In this document: in pieces, positions 44,592 through 55,680 of the stretch | How positions within the stretch are numbered: position 1 is the stretch's first letter | Layout of the letters: each line of letters starts with the position of its first letter | Assembly (NCBI RefSeq): GCF_016811235.1 | Contig: NZ_JAFBID010000013.1 | Coordinates: 42,651 to 106,650, forward strand | Reading direction: 5' to 3' | Origin: Microvirga arabica | Lineage (GTDB): Bacteria > Pseudomonadota > Alphaproteobacteria > Rhizobiales > Beijerinckiaceae | Length of the DNA: 64,000 bases | Position numbers and translations under genes: made by a program | Notes under the pieces: model-generated | Seen by the model: only the letters and a program-made list of their open reading frames with translations | What the model was told of the DNA's origin: nothing | Databases searched by the model: none

Positions 44592-46670
44592 TCAAGCATC
44601 CGCACCCGTAAGCACCAGTCCGCGCTTGGCCAGGAGAGCGTCCGCCGTCGGCAGGCGTCCGCGGAAGGCCGTGTAGGCCTCGGCCGGATCGCGCAGATTG
44701 CCGGCGGAGTAGATGAAGCGCTTCAGCTTGTCGGCCATGTCGCGATTGAAGGCATCGCCCGTCTCCTCGAAGGCCGTGAAGGCATCCGCGTCGAGCACCT
44801 CCGACCAGAGATAGCTGTAATAGCCCGACGAGTAGCCGTCGCCGGAGAACACGTGCGTGAAATGCGGCGTGCGGTGGCGCATGATGATCTCGCGCGGCAT
44901 GCCGATCTTCTGCAGCGTCTCCGCCTCGAAGGCCGATGCATCGAGGTTGCTGAGATCCTTGCGACGGTGCAGTTCGAGGTCAACGAAAGCCGAGGCGAGG
45001 AATTCCACCGTGGCGAAACCCTGGTTGAAGTTGCGCGCTGCCATGAGACGCTCGAGCAGTTCTTCCGGGATCGGCTCGCCGGTTCGATAATGAGTTGCGT
45101 ACCGGCGAAGGATGTCGGGTTGGGAGAGCCAGTGCTCGTAAAGCTGCGAGGGCAGCTCCACGAAATCCGTCGACACGGCCGTTCCGGCCAGAAGCGGGTA
45201 GGTCACGTTCGAGAGAAGCCCGTGCAGCCCGTGGCCGAACTCATGGAACAGGGTGCGTGCATCGTCGAAGCTGAGAAGCGACGGCTCGCCCGTGCCGCCC
45301 TTCGAAAAGTTCATCACGTTGACGATAATCGGGCGAATGTCGCCGGTGAGCTTTTCCTGCGAGCGGAAGGCGCTCATCCAGGCGCCGCTGCGCTTCGACG
45401 GGCGGGCAAAATAATCGCCGATGAAGGTGCCCAAATGCCGGCCGTCCGCATCCATGACCTGCCAGGCCCGAATGTCGGGATGGTATTTTGGGAAGTCCTT
45501 CAATTCCTGGAAGCTCAGGCCGAAGAGCCGTTGGGCGGTCTCGAAGGAGGCCTCGATGATGCGGTCGAGCTGGAAGTAAGGCTTGATCGTCGCCTCATCG
45601 AGATTGTGCCGAGCCATGCGGACCTGATCCGCATAATAGCGCCAGTCCCAGGGCTCGATGGCGATGTTGTCGCCGATGGATTGCGCCTGCGCCTGCAGAT
45701 CCTTGCGCTCCTGCTCCGCTCGGGCGCGGGCTGGTTTCCACACGTCGTTCAGGAGCTTCGTCACGTTGTCAGGCGTCTTCGCCATGGTGTCGGCGAGCTT
45801 GAAATCCGCGAAGGTCTCGTAGCCGAGAAGCTTCGCCCGCTCGGCGCGCAGGGCCGCCGTCTCGGCGATGATAGCCTTGTTGTCGGTCGCATTGCCATTG
45901 TCGCCGCGTGCCGCCCAGGCCTTGAAGGCCTGCTCGCGCAGGTCGCGTCGCTTGGAGAATTGCAGAAACGGCTCGATGCTTGAGCGGGAGAGCGTGATGA
46001 CGTGTTTGCCCTTCAAGCCCCGCTCCTCGGCAGCCTGTGCGGCGGCCTCGCGCAGGAAGGAGGGCAGGCCTTCGAGATCCGCTTCGCCATCAAGGACGAG
46101 CTGATAGGATTTCTCGTCCGCCAAAACGTTCTGGGAGAACTGGGTGCCGAGGCTCGCCAGCCGCTCGGTGATGGCGGCCAGCCGCTTCTTCTCCTCGGGG
46201 CCGAGCTTGGCGCCGGCGCGCACGAAGATGGTGTGATAGCGGTCGAGAACGCGCATCTGCTCAGGGCTGAGACCGAGGCTCTCGCGCTTCTCGTAGAGCG
46301 CCGCCACGCGCCGGTAGAGCGCCTCGTTCATGAAGATGCTGTTGCGGTGCTTGGCGAGAACCGGCGCCATCTCGCGCTCGATGGCCTGGAGCGCGTCGTT
46401 GGTGTGCGAGCCCGCGAGGTTGAAGAACACGCCGCCCACTGTCTTGAGCGTCCGGCCGCTGCGCTCCAAGGCCTCGATGGTGTTGGCGAAGGTGGGGGCG
46501 TCCGTGCTTTCGGCAATCGCCGCGATCTGGGTCTGCTGCTCGGCGAGCGCGGTGTCGAAGGCCGTCCTGTAATGCTCCGGCGCGATGCTCTCGAAGGGTG
46601 GAAGACCGAACGGGGTCGTCCATGGCGTGAGAAGGGGATTGCCTGCGAGAGCCGCGTCTGAAGCCGTCAT
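44592..46670 (-). CDS. dcp: M3-family oligopeptidase (peptidyl-dipeptidase Dcp/OpdA type)
   Basis: 692 residues, matching the 680-700 of Dcp and oligopeptidase A. The zinc site is LFHEFGHGLHGLLS with the third ligand Glu about 25 residues on (TDFVELPSQLYEHW). Other M3 blocks include PIIVNVMNFSKG and the C-terminal HFTHVFSGDGYSSGYYSYLWSEVLDADAF. It degrades short peptides in the cytoplasm. The start at 46670 (MTASDAALAGNPLLTPW) matches the family N-terminus. Repeats lie upstream. Confidence 0.93.
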   Translation of the reverse strand: MTASDAALAGNPLLTPWTTPFGLPPFESIAPEHYRTAFDTALAEQQTQIAAIAESTDAPTFANTIEALERSGRTLKTVGGVFFNLAGSHTNDALQAIEREMAPVLAKHRNSIFMNEALYRRVAALYEKRESLGLSPEQMRVLDRYHTIFVRAGAKLGPEEKKRLAAITERLASLGTQFSQNVLADEKSYQLVLDGEADLEGLPSFLREAAAQAAEERGLKGKHVITLSRSSIEPFLQFSKRRDLREQAFKAWAARGDNGNATDNKAIIAETAALRAERAKLLGYETFADFKLADTMAKTPDNVTKLLNDVWKPARARAEQERKDLQAQAQSIGDNIAIEPWDWRYYADQVRMARHNLDEATIKPYFQLDRIIEASFETAQRLFGLSFQELKDFPKYHPDIRAWQVMDADGRHLGTFIGDYFARPSKRSGAWMSAFRSQEKLTGDIRPIIVNVMNFSKGGTGEPSLLSFDDARTLFHEFGHGLHGLLSNVTYPLLAGTAVSTDFVELPSQLYEHWLSQPDILRRYATHYRTGEPIPEELLERLMAARNFNQGFATVEFLASAFVDLELHRRKDLSNLDASAFEAETLQKIGMPREIIMRHRTPHFTHVFSGDGYSSGYYSYLWSEVLDADAFTAFEETGDAFNRDMADKLKRFIYSAGNLRDPAEAYTAFRGRLPTADALLAKRGLVLTGADA

Positions 46671-46709
46671 GATCGCTCCTGCCTGTTGATGAGGTGGCCT
46701 CAAGTCTTA

Positions 46710-46822
46710 GAGCATCGTGCGGAAAAGTGGACCCGGTTTTCCAGTCACACGATGCTCTCATCCTAGAAAGAAGCATCGGATTCGATCCCAAAAGTGCAAG
46801 TCCACTTTTGGGCCCGATGCTT
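46710..46822. repeat. Pair of AGAGCAT-type palindromes
   Basis: AGAGCATCGTG (46710-46720) pairs with CACGATGCTCT (46749-46759) around GGAAAAGTGGACCCGGTTTTCC; then AGCATCGG (46773) pairs with CCCGATGCT (46813) around AAAAGTG...CACTTTT. It fills the gap between the peptidase start and the hydrolase stop. Confidence 0.85.
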
Positions 46823-46830
46823 TGGTCGTG

Positions 46831-47622
46831 TCAGCCATCCACGGAAAGAGGGTCTGAATCCATTGCAGCCCGACTGCCGGCGAGGTGGCGCTGCAGGAAG
46901 GCGAGAGCCCTGCGGGTTGCATCCTCTTCCGCCGCGCCCCTGAAGCCGTGGCCCTGGCCGGGATAGACCTTCACCTCGTGCGGCACGTTCTGCTGGCGCA
47001 GCAGGGCTTCCACCGCATAGGCGTTCGCCACCGGCACAATGGGATCGGCCGAGCCGTGCAGCACCAGGGTCGGCGGCAGGCGCGAGGTGGTGGCGACCGC
47101 GCCCTGCGGCAGCGGCCCGAAATAGTTCACCAGCGCCTTCACCCGCGGATCGGTGCTCGACACGGCAAGCCCCAAGGCGGCTCCTAAGGAGATGCCCACG
47201 ATGCCGATCCGGCTCCCGTCGGCACCCGGATGATTCGCCGCAAAGGTCAGGGCATCCTGAACCGTGCTCATCCAGGGCATGAAGTTCTGGAACAGGGTGC
47301 TGAACGACGCCCGCTTCTCGCCCGTGCGGTCGAGATAGTGAACCAAGTGAACCTGATATCCGGCTGCCGCCACGGTGCGGGCCGCTTCGCGGTACTGGCT
47401 GTTATAGCTCAGGCCGTCGGCGCCGTGTAGCATGAGGAGCGTGGGACGAGGCGAAGTGCCGGAGCCTTGAAAGGTTTCAACGGCAATCGCCTTGCCGCCG
47501 CTCTTGAACGTGTTGCGCTGTGCGGTGAGAGGCATCGAGAGGGACTTGTCCTGTTGGGCCTGGGCGTTGGAGGAGACAGCAAGGGCTGCCCCGATCAGAA
47601 GGCTGCGTCTGGTGATCGACAT
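46831..47622 (-). CDS. Tat-exported alpha/beta hydrolase, dienelactone-hydrolase-like
   Basis: 263 residues. The N-terminus MSITRRSLLIGAALAVSSNAQA has a twin-arginine (TRRSLLIG) pattern and a cleavage site after AQA. The hydrolase core has LLMLHGADGLSYNSQYREAARTVAAAGY, the nucleophile elbow GIVGISLGAALG with Ser rather than the Cys of true dienelactone hydrolases, LHGSADPIVP with the Asp, and VYPGQGHGFRG with the His. A periplasmic serine esterase or peptidase-like enzyme is likely. Substrate unknown. Confidence 0.85.
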   Translation of the reverse strand: MSITRRSLLIGAALAVSSNAQAQQDKSLSMPLTAQRNTFKSGGKAIAVETFQGSGTSPRPTLLMLHGADGLSYNSQYREAARTVAAAGYQVHLVHYLDRTGEKRASFSTLFQNFMPWMSTVQDALTFAANHPGADGSRIGIVGISLGAALGLAVSSTDPRVKALVNYFGPLPQGAVATTSRLPPTLVLHGSADPIVPVANAYAVEALLRQQNVPHEVKVYPGQGHGFRGAAEEDATRRALAFLQRHLAGSRAAMDSDPLSVDG

Positions 47623-47815
47623 GGGAGATTAAAAGCCGCTCGGCGGGAATTTCGTGCCCTTGAAATGGGTGCGCATGCCGGCCGCTTGCAGATGGCAAAA
47701 GGTCCCAGCATTTCGAACGGACAAGCTTTCGGCCAAGGTTGAGGATCGTTTCAGGCTTGAGCACGTTGTTTGCAGGCCAGCGGGATCGTCTCGCCGGCCT
47801 GTTGAGATCACCTGA

Positions 47816-49834
47816 ATGCGTCCAGCACCCACTCCTGCGCCTTCTCCGGAGACCGAGATCCAGCCCCCAGGCGTCCCGGGGCTTTCCGGCCTGCTGACCC
47901 TGGCCGTGGGCGTGGTTGTGCTGGCCGCGCTCTATGTCGGGCGGGAGGTGTTCCTGCCCGTCGTGCTCGCCATCCTGCTGGCGTTCGTGCTTGCTCCGTT
48001 CGTCGAGCTGCTGCGCCGGTGGCGCATGGGCCGGGTGCCGGCCGTCATCATCGCGGTGCTGGTCGCCCTCGGGATCATCATCTCCCTGGCGACCGTTATC
48101 GGGTTCCAGGTCGCCGGCCTAGCAACCGACCTGCCGCGCTATCAGAGCACCATCGAGACGAAGATCGGCCACCTGCGCGAGGGGTCGCTCGGCAAGCTGC
48201 CGGCGATCCTTAAGGATTTCGGCCGCCGCTTCGACCAAGCCGTGGCGGAGCCCCCGCCGGAGCAGCAGGCACCCGCGTCTCCCAATGCAGCCACGCCCCC
48301 GCCTCCCGAGGAGCCGAAGCCTCTCCCGGTGGAGGTGCATGAGCCGGATCCGACGCCGGCCCAGGTCGCCAGGAACGTGCTTCTGCCCCTGCTCGAGCCG
48401 CTGGCCACCATGGGCATCGTGTTTGTGGTGCTGATCTTCATCCTCATGCAGCGCGAGGATTTGCGTGACCGCATGATTCGCCTGTTCGGGGCGAGCGACC
48501 TGCATCGCGCCACGGCCGCCATGGACGATGCTGCGCGGCGCCTGAGCCGCTACTTCCTGACCCAGCTGGCGCTGAACGCGTCCTTCGGCGTCGTCGCAGC
48601 GGCAGGTCTCTGGCTGATCGGGGTGCCGAGCCCGATCCTATGGGGCGTATTCGCGGCCCTCATGCGTTTCGTGCCTTACATCGGTTCGTTTCTCGCTGCC
48701 GTGCCACCAATCCTGCTGGCCGCAGCCGTCGATCCTGGCTGGTCCATGGCTCTCATGACGCTTGCATTCTACGCGATCGGCGAGCCGATGATGGGTCATG
48801 TGGTCGAGCCCGTGGTCTATGGGCAGAGCACGGGCCTTTCATCCTTTGCCGTCGTGATCTCGGCCATCTTCTGGACCTGGATCTGGGGGCCGGTCGGCCT
48901 GCTGATCGCAACCCCTCTGACCCTCTGCCTCGTGGTGCTGGGGCGCCATGTGGAGCGGCTCGAGTTTCTCGATGTGATGCTTGGCGACAGACCGGCGCTG
49001 ACGCCGGCGGAGAACCTCTACCAGCGCATGCTCGCGGGCGATCCGGACGAGGCCCTGGAATCGGCGGAGCTTCTCCTCAAGGAGCGCTCGCTGACGTCCT
49101 ACTACGATGAGGTTGCCCTCAGGGGCCTGCAGCTTGCCGCCAACGATGCGACGCGCGGCGTGCTCACTCATCGCCAGCTCGATCAGGTCAGGGACGTGAT
49201 CCGCGCCCTGGTGCAGGATCTGGGTGGGCATGACGATGTGGAGCCCGAGCCGGAGGACACCGAGGACGAGCCGGTCGCGGCTCCGGCCAGCGAGAAGCCC
49301 GCCAACAAGGAGCCGGCGGTGCCTGAGCCGATGCCCGAGGAGAGCCGGGTGCCGGAGGCCTGGAGAGCGGACGGCGCGATCCTGTGCATCGCAGGCCGCG
49401 GCCCCCTCGATGAAGCGGCCTCCGAGATGCTGGCTCAACTCCTGAGCAAGCACGGGCTCGGCACCCGCGTGGTGCCGCACGAGGCCGTGTCGCGCCGGCA
49501 GATCTTCAACCTGGACATGACCGGCGTGCAGATGGTGTGCATCAGCTATCTGGAGATCAGCGGCACGCCGGCGCATCTGCGCTATTTGCTGCGGCGGCTC
49601 AAGCAGAAGGCCAAGGCTCCGACCCTGGTCGGCCTGTGGCCCGCCGAGGATGCGGTGCTGAAGAGCGAGACGATGCGCACCCAACTCGGCGCCAATTACT
49701 ACGTCTCGTCCCTACGCGATGCGGTGGTGCAGTGCCTGAAGGTGGCCACAGGCGAGGAGAAGCAGCCGGACCCGGCCAGTTCAGAGCGTGCAGATGCGGC
49801 AACGGCAGCCAAGCGGCTGCCGTTGCCTGCATGA
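47816..49834 (+). CDS. AI-2E/PerM-family permease with C-terminal soluble domain
   Basis: 672 residues. The N-terminal 400 are an AI-2E transporter/PerM-type domain with hydrophobic pairs near the start (LLTLAVGVVVLAALYVGREVFLPVVLAILLAFVLAPFVELL), a Pro-rich loop about residues 140-180, and the conserved MRFVPYIGSFLAAVPPILLA and GPVGLLIATPLTLCLVVLGRHV. A Glu/Pro-rich linker (about 475-525) leads to a Rossmann-like end domain (AILCIAGRGPLDEAASEMLAQLLSKHGL ... PTLVGLWPAE). The typical PerM length is about 350-400, so the last 270 residues are an accessory. Function of either part unproven. The end overlaps a perfect AACGGCAGCC hairpin. Confidence 0.85.
   Translation: MRPAPTPAPSPETEIQPPGVPGLSGLLTLAVGVVVLAALYVGREVFLPVVLAILLAFVLAPFVELLRRWRMGRVPAVIIAVLVALGIIISLATVIGFQVAGLATDLPRYQSTIETKIGHLREGSLGKLPAILKDFGRRFDQAVAEPPPEQQAPASPNAATPPPPEEPKPLPVEVHEPDPTPAQVARNVLLPLLEPLATMGIVFVVLIFILMQREDLRDRMIRLFGASDLHRATAAMDDAARRLSRYFLTQLALNASFGVVAAAGLWLIGVPSPILWGVFAALMRFVPYIGSFLAAVPPILLAAAVDPGWSMALMTLAFYAIGEPMMGHVVEPVVYGQSTGLSSFAVVISAIFWTWIWGPVGLLIATPLTLCLVVLGRHVERLEFLDVMLGDRPALTPAENLYQRMLAGDPDEALESAELLLKERSLTSYYDEVALRGLQLAANDATRGVLTHRQLDQVRDVIRALVQDLGGHDDVEPEPEDTEDEPVAAPASEKPANKEPAVPEPMPEESRVPEAWRADGAILCIAGRGPLDEAASEMLAQLLSKHGLGTRVVPHEAVSRRQIFNLDMTGVQMVCISYLEISGTPAHLRYLLRRLKQKAKAPTLVGLWPAEDAVLKSETMRTQLGANYYVSSLRDAVVQCLKVATGEEKQPDPASSERADAATAAKRLPLPA
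49801..49824. terminator. Possible bidirectional hairpin at the convergent 3' ends
   Basis: AACGGCAGCC-AAGC-GGCTGCCGTT, a perfect 10-bp stem overlapping the last codons of the permease gene, 15 bases from the convergent dppF stop. It lacks a U-run, so termination is uncertain. Confidence 0.4.
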
Positions 49835-49838
49835 TGAT

Positions 49839-50822
49839 TTAGGCCGCTTCTCCCTTCAGGAAATTCTCGGCGTAGTGGCAGGCGACCTTCCGTCCGTCGA
49901 GCTCCCGCAGGGCCGGACGCTCGACCTTGCAGCGCTCGGTCACATACGGGCAGCGGGTCGAGAACACGCAGCCCTTCGGCGGGTTGAGCGGCGAGGGGAG
50001 TTCGCCTTTGAGCACGATGCGCTTGCGCTTCACGCCGGTGATGCCGGGCGTGGAGGAGAGGAGCGCCTGCGTGTAGGGATGCAGCGGACGCGCGTAGATC
50101 TTCTCCTTCGGGCCATGCTCGACTGCGTGACCGAGATACATGACCAGCACGTCATGGGCGATGTGCCGGACGACACCGAGGTCGTGCGAGATGAAGAGAT
50201 AGGCAAGCCCCATCTCCTCCTGCAGATCGGCGAGAAGGTTGAGCACCTGCGCCTGGATCGACACGTCGAGGGCGGAGACCGGCTCGTCCGCCACCACGAG
50301 CTTCGGCGAGAGCATCAGCGCGCGGGCGATTGCGATGCGCTGGCGCTGGCCGCCGGAGAACATGTGCGGATAGCGGTTGTAGTGCTCAGGCCGCAGGCCC
50401 ACTTTCGCCATCATGGCCCGCGCGCGCTCGGTGCGCTCCGAGCTTGAGAGCTTGGTGTTGATGGCCAGCGGCTCCTCCAGGATCGTGCCCACCTTCTTGC
50501 GCGGGTTGAGCGAGCCGTAGGGATTCTGGAATACGAACTGCACCATGCGGCGCAGATCCTTGGCGTAGTTTGCAGGCGGGTTGACCGCATCGATGCCGTC
50601 GAGGGTGAGTGCGCCCTCCGTTGGCTTCTCGATGAGTGTCACCATGCGGGCGAGCGTGGACTTACCGCAGCCGGATTCGCCCACGACCGCAAGGGTCTTG
50701 CCGGGCTCGATGGCAAAGGAAATGCCGCCGACCGCCTGCAACTCGGCCGGGTCCTTGAACAGGCCGCGCTTGATTTTATAGACCTGCTTCAGGCCTTTGG
50801 CTTCGACAACGGGAGCCTTCAC
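49839..50822 (-). CDS. dppF: Dipeptide/oligopeptide ABC transporter ATPase DppF
   Basis: 327 residues: Walker [25 protein letters not shown], signature [15 protein letters not shown], Walker [14 protein letters not shown], and the C-terminal oligopeptide-ATPase domain with Cys-rich [23 protein letters not shown] (likely 4Fe-4S site as in DppF/OppF). It overlaps the dppD stop by 4 bases. Last gene of the dpp operon. Confidence 0.93.
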   Translation of the reverse strand: MKAPVVEAKGLKQVYKIKRGLFKDPAELQAVGGISFAIEPGKTLAVVGESGCGKSTLARMVTLIEKPTEGALTLDGIDAVNPPANYAKDLRRMVQFVFQNPYGSLNPRKKVGTILEEPLAINTKLSSSERTERARAMMAKVGLRPEHYNRYPHMFSGGQRQRIAIARALMLSPKLVVADEPVSALDVSIQAQVLNLLADLQEEMGLAYLFISHDLGVVRHIAHDVLVMYLGHAVEHGPKEKIYARPLHPYTQALLSSTPGITGVKRKRIVLKGELPSPLNPPKGCVFSTRCPYVTERCKVERPALRELDGRKVACHYAENFLKGEAA

Positions 50823-51835
50823 GATGCAGCCTCCGTTCCAACGGGATGATCATGCTGAATCTCGGCGTTCCGGTTCGGGTCGCCGAGGGGATAATGGCAG
50901 CGGATATGGCCGCCGGCCCAGGCGCGTAGGTCAGGGCGCACGTTGCGCGAATGCTCCGTGGCATAGGCGCAGCGCGGGCTGAACAGGCAGCCCTTGGGAC
51001 GGTCGTAGAGGCCGGGCACCACGCCGGGGATCGTCGCGAGACGCCCGCCTTCGCTGCGCTCCGGCAGAGCGGCCAACAGAGCCGCCGTGTAGGGATGCTG
51101 CGGCGAGGCGAAGAGGTCGACGGCGGAGCGCTCCTCCATGATCTGCCCGGCATACATCACCATCACGCGCTGCGCGGTGTCGGCCACGACGCCCATGTTA
51201 TGGGTGATCATGACGAGGCCCATGTTGCGCTCCTTCTGGAGCGATATGAGCAGATCGAGGATCTGAGCCTGGATCGTCACGTCGAGCGCGGTGGTGGGCT
51301 CGTCCGCGATCAGCAGCTTCGGGTTGCAGGCGATGGCCATGGCTATCATCACGCGCTGGTTCATGCCGCCCGACATCTGGTGCGGATAGGCGGACAACCG
51401 GCTTTCCGGCGAGGGAATGCCGACCTGTCCGAGAAGCTCGACGGCCCGGCGCTCGGCGGCCTTGCGATCCATGCCTTCGTGCAGGCGCAGGGTTTCCGTG
51501 AGCTGGAACCCGACCGTGAAGGACGGGTTCAGGCTCGTCGTCGGCTCCTGGAAGATCATCGCGACATCTTTGCCGGTGATCTGGCGCCGCTCCTTGTCTG
51601 AGATCGTCAGGAGGTCGCGGCCGTTGAAGGCGAGCTTGTCGGCCCGCACCCGGCCAGGGAAGGGGATGAGGCCCATAAGGGCCAGCATCGTGACGCTTTT
51701 GCCGGAGCCGGATTCGCCCACGACGCCGAGAACCTCGCCCTCTTCGAGCCTGAGGCTTACGCCGTCGACGGCACGCATGATGCCGCCCTGGGTCGGGAAT
51801 TCGACCGAGAGATTTTCAATTTCAACAAGAGCCAT
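50819..51835 (-). CDS. dppD: Dipeptide/oligopeptide ABC transporter ATPase DppD
   Basis: 338 residues from the ATG at 51835: Walker [28 protein letters not shown], signature [15 protein letters not shown], Walker [14 protein letters not shown], and [26 protein letters not shown] at the C-terminus. The longer frame from 51991 runs back into dppC and is not the start. There is a 2-base gap to the dppC stop. Confidence 0.93.
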   Translation of the reverse strand: MALVEIENLSVEFPTQGGIMRAVDGVSLRLEEGEVLGVVGESGSGKSVTMLALMGLIPFPGRVRADKLAFNGRDLLTISDKERRQITGKDVAMIFQEPTTSLNPSFTVGFQLTETLRLHEGMDRKAAERRAVELLGQVGIPSPESRLSAYPHQMSGGMNQRVMIAMAIACNPKLLIADEPTTALDVTIQAQILDLLISLQKERNMGLVMITHNMGVVADTAQRVMVMYAGQIMEERSAVDLFASPQHPYTAALLAALPERSEGGRLATIPGVVPGLYDRPKGCLFSPRCAYATEHSRNVRPDLRAWAGGHIRCHYPLGDPNRNAEIQHDHPVGTEAAS

Positions 51836-51837
51836 GA

Positions 51838-52749
51838 TCAGCGCTTCAGTTTTGGATCGAGGGCGTCGCGAAGACCGTCGCCCAGAAGATTGAAGGCAAG
51901 CACCGTGATGAGGATGGCGAGACCCGGGAAGGTCACGACCCACCAGGCGCGGAGAACGAACTCGCGGGCATCGGCCAGCATGGTGCCCCATTCGGGCGAC
52001 GGAGGCTGCGCGCCAAGGCCGAGGAAGCCCAGGGCCGCGGCATCGAGGATCGCGGTCGAGATGCCGAGCGACGCCTGCACGATCAGGGGTGCTGTGCAGT
52101 TCGGCAGCACTTCCTTGAACATTAGTCGCGTCGTGCCGGCGCCGCTGACGCGGGCGGCCGTCACGTAATCCTTGGAGGTTTCGGTAATCACCGCCGCGCG
52201 GGCCAAGCGCACGTAATGCGGCAGAATCACCAAGGCCACCGCGAGCATCGCGTTCATCAGGCCAGGGCCCAGCACCGCCACGATCACGATGGCGAGCAGA
52301 AGGCTCGGCAGCGTGAGGATGATGTCCATCAGGCGCATGATGAAGATCTCGGTCAGGCCGCGGAAGAAGCCGGCCACGAGACCGAGCACGGTGCCGATCG
52401 CGATGGAGATCGCCACCACCACGATGCCGATGAGCAGCGACAGCTGCGCCCCGTAGATCAGGCGGGACAGGATATCGCGACCGATGGGATCCGTGCCGAG
52501 CGGATAGGCGATCGAGCCGCCCTCCTGCCAGAACGGCGGCTTCAGGGCGATGGTGGTGTTGGTGAGGTTCGGATCGTGAGGGGCGATCACGTCGGCCAGC
52601 AACGCGATCAGCACGACGGCCACGATGATCACGAGACCGGCAACAGCGCCGTGATTGGCGCTGAAATAGCCCCAGAACTCACGCAGGGGATGGGGAGGGG
52701 TGGCCGTCGGCGCTGCGACAGCCGGAGCTTCCATGGTTTCAGTGGTCAT
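51838..52749 (-). CDS. dppC: Dipeptide ABC transporter permease DppC
   Basis: 303 residues with six membrane helices. An N-terminal cytoplasmic leader ([17 protein letters not shown]) precedes [30 protein letters not shown]. The family periplasmic motif is [24 protein letters not shown], and the EAA loop is [24 protein letters not shown]. Overlaps dppB by ATGA. Confidence 0.93.
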   Translation of the reverse strand: MTTETMEAPAVAAPTATPPHPLREFWGYFSANHGAVAGLVIIVAVVLIALLADVIAPHDPNLTNTTIALKPPFWQEGGSIAYPLGTDPIGRDILSRLIYGAQLSLLIGIVVVAISIAIGTVLGLVAGFFRGLTEIFIMRLMDIILTLPSLLLAIVIVAVLGPGLMNAMLAVALVILPHYVRLARAAVITETSKDYVTAARVSGAGTTRLMFKEVLPNCTAPLIVQASLGISTAILDAAALGFLGLGAQPPSPEWGTMLADAREFVLRAWWVVTFPGLAILITVLAFNLLGDGLRDALDPKLKR

Positions 52750-53756
52750 CGCGTATGCCTGATGCGAGGATTGATGAGGCCGTAGGCGAGGTCGACGAGG
52801 AGGTTCACGCTCATGACCACCACGCCGAGCAGCAGCGCACCGCCCTGCAGGACGGGATAATCGCGCCGGAAGATGGCGTCGATGAGCCATTTGCCCACGC
52901 CGGGCCAGGAGAAGATCGTCTCGGTCAGGATCGCGCCGGTGAACAGCACGCCGATCTGCAGGCCGATCACGGTCACGACGGGAATGAGAGCGTTCCGCAA
53001 GGCATGCAGCGCGACGATCCGGAACCGGGAGAGGCCCTTGGCCTTGGCGGTGCGGATGTAGTCCTCGCCCAGCACCTCCAGCATCGCCGAGCGCGTCATG
53101 CGGGCGATCACCGCAAGCGGCACGGTGCCCAGCACGATGGTAGGCAGGATCAGGTGCCTGACCGCCGACCAGAAGGCCTCCGGCTCATCCGACAGGAGCG
53201 TGTCGATCAGAAGGAATCCGGTGATCGGCTCGATGTAGTACAGCACGTCGATGCGGCCGGAGACGGGCGTCAGGTCGAACTGCACCGAGAACAGCAGGAT
53301 CAGGATCAGGCCCCACCAGAAGATCGGCATGGAATAGCCGGCCAGCGAGATGCCCATGACCCCATGGTCGAAGATCGAGTTTCGTTTGATCGCCGCGATG
53401 ATGCCGGCCGGAAGACCGAGCAGAAGCGCGAAGAGGATCGCGCAGGTGGCGAGCTCGATGGTGGCCGGGAACAGCGCCGAGAACTCGCTCAGCACCGGCT
53501 CCTGCGTGATCATCGATTTGCCCAGGTCTCCCTGGAGGACGCGCGAGAGATAGATCCCATACTGCACGAGGATTGGCTGATCGAAGCCGTACACCTTGCG
53601 CAGTTCTTCCAGGCGGGCGGGATCGATGCCACGCTCGCCTGCGAGAGTTTCGATCGGATCGCCCGGCACGAGGCGGATCAGGAAGAAGGCCAGCAGCGTG
53701 ATCCCGAGGAAGGTCGGAATGATAAGGCTGACGCGGGTGAGAATGAATCTGAGCAT
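52746..53756 (-). CDS. dppB: Dipeptide ABC transporter permease DppB
   Basis: 336 residues, six helices. Typical start MLRFILTRVSLIIPTFLGITLLAFFLIRLVPGDP, EAA loop DYIRTAKAKGLSRFRIVALHALRNALIPV and FSWPGVGKWLIDAIFRRDYPVLQG near the end. Pairs with DppC as the inner-membrane channel. Confidence 0.93.
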   Translation of the reverse strand: MLRFILTRVSLIIPTFLGITLLAFFLIRLVPGDPIETLAGERGIDPARLEELRKVYGFDQPILVQYGIYLSRVLQGDLGKSMITQEPVLSEFSALFPATIELATCAILFALLLGLPAGIIAAIKRNSIFDHGVMGISLAGYSMPIFWWGLILILLFSVQFDLTPVSGRIDVLYYIEPITGFLLIDTLLSDEPEAFWSAVRHLILPTIVLGTVPLAVIARMTRSAMLEVLGEDYIRTAKAKGLSRFRIVALHALRNALIPVVTVIGLQIGVLFTGAILTETIFSWPGVGKWLIDAIFRRDYPVLQGGALLLGVVVMSVNLLVDLAYGLINPRIRHTR

Positions 53757-53770
53757 CGGCTGAATGTAAA

Positions 53771-53801
53771 AAGGCGGAGCGGCCTCAAAAGCCGCTCCGC
53801 C
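53771..53801 (-). terminator. Terminator/attenuator between dppA and dppB
   Basis: Perfect 11-bp stem GGCGGAGCGGC / GCCGCTCCGCC with a 7-base loop, followed on the minus strand by TTTTTA. Partial termination here would give more binding protein than permease. Confidence 0.88.
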
Positions 53802-53822
53802 GTAGGTTGAAGGGAAGTGAGC

Positions 53823-55424
<1,602 letters not shown>

Positions 55425-55473
55425 TACCTTTGGTCCTCTGAGACGGCTCTACTCGTGGCCGTTCTGTGACGGA

Positions 55474-55502
55474 GTTAAGGTGCGAAGCCCCGATATTGTC
55501 AA
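55474..55502 (-). promoter_or_regulatory. Putative dppA promoter
   Basis: On the minus strand a consensus TTGACA (55497-55502) is followed after 17 bases by CTTAAC (55474-55479), about 50 bases before the dppA ATG. The -35 is excellent and the -10 weak. The rest of the 257-base gap to the kinase gene shows only small AT-rich palindromes. Confidence 0.5.
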
Positions 55503-55680
55503 TCTGTCCATGCAACAATGGATAATTTTTAGAGGGAATTAACTATTTTCTGAGCCTGCGGCAGTGTCAAGGCGCAGGATTCTTGTCAAATTTCCGCGAT
55601 TCTTCATGGTTTCGGTCAATTCCCGCCCTGAGCGGGTTTGTCCACAATTGGACGAACAATCCGCCCGGCAGAACGAACCG

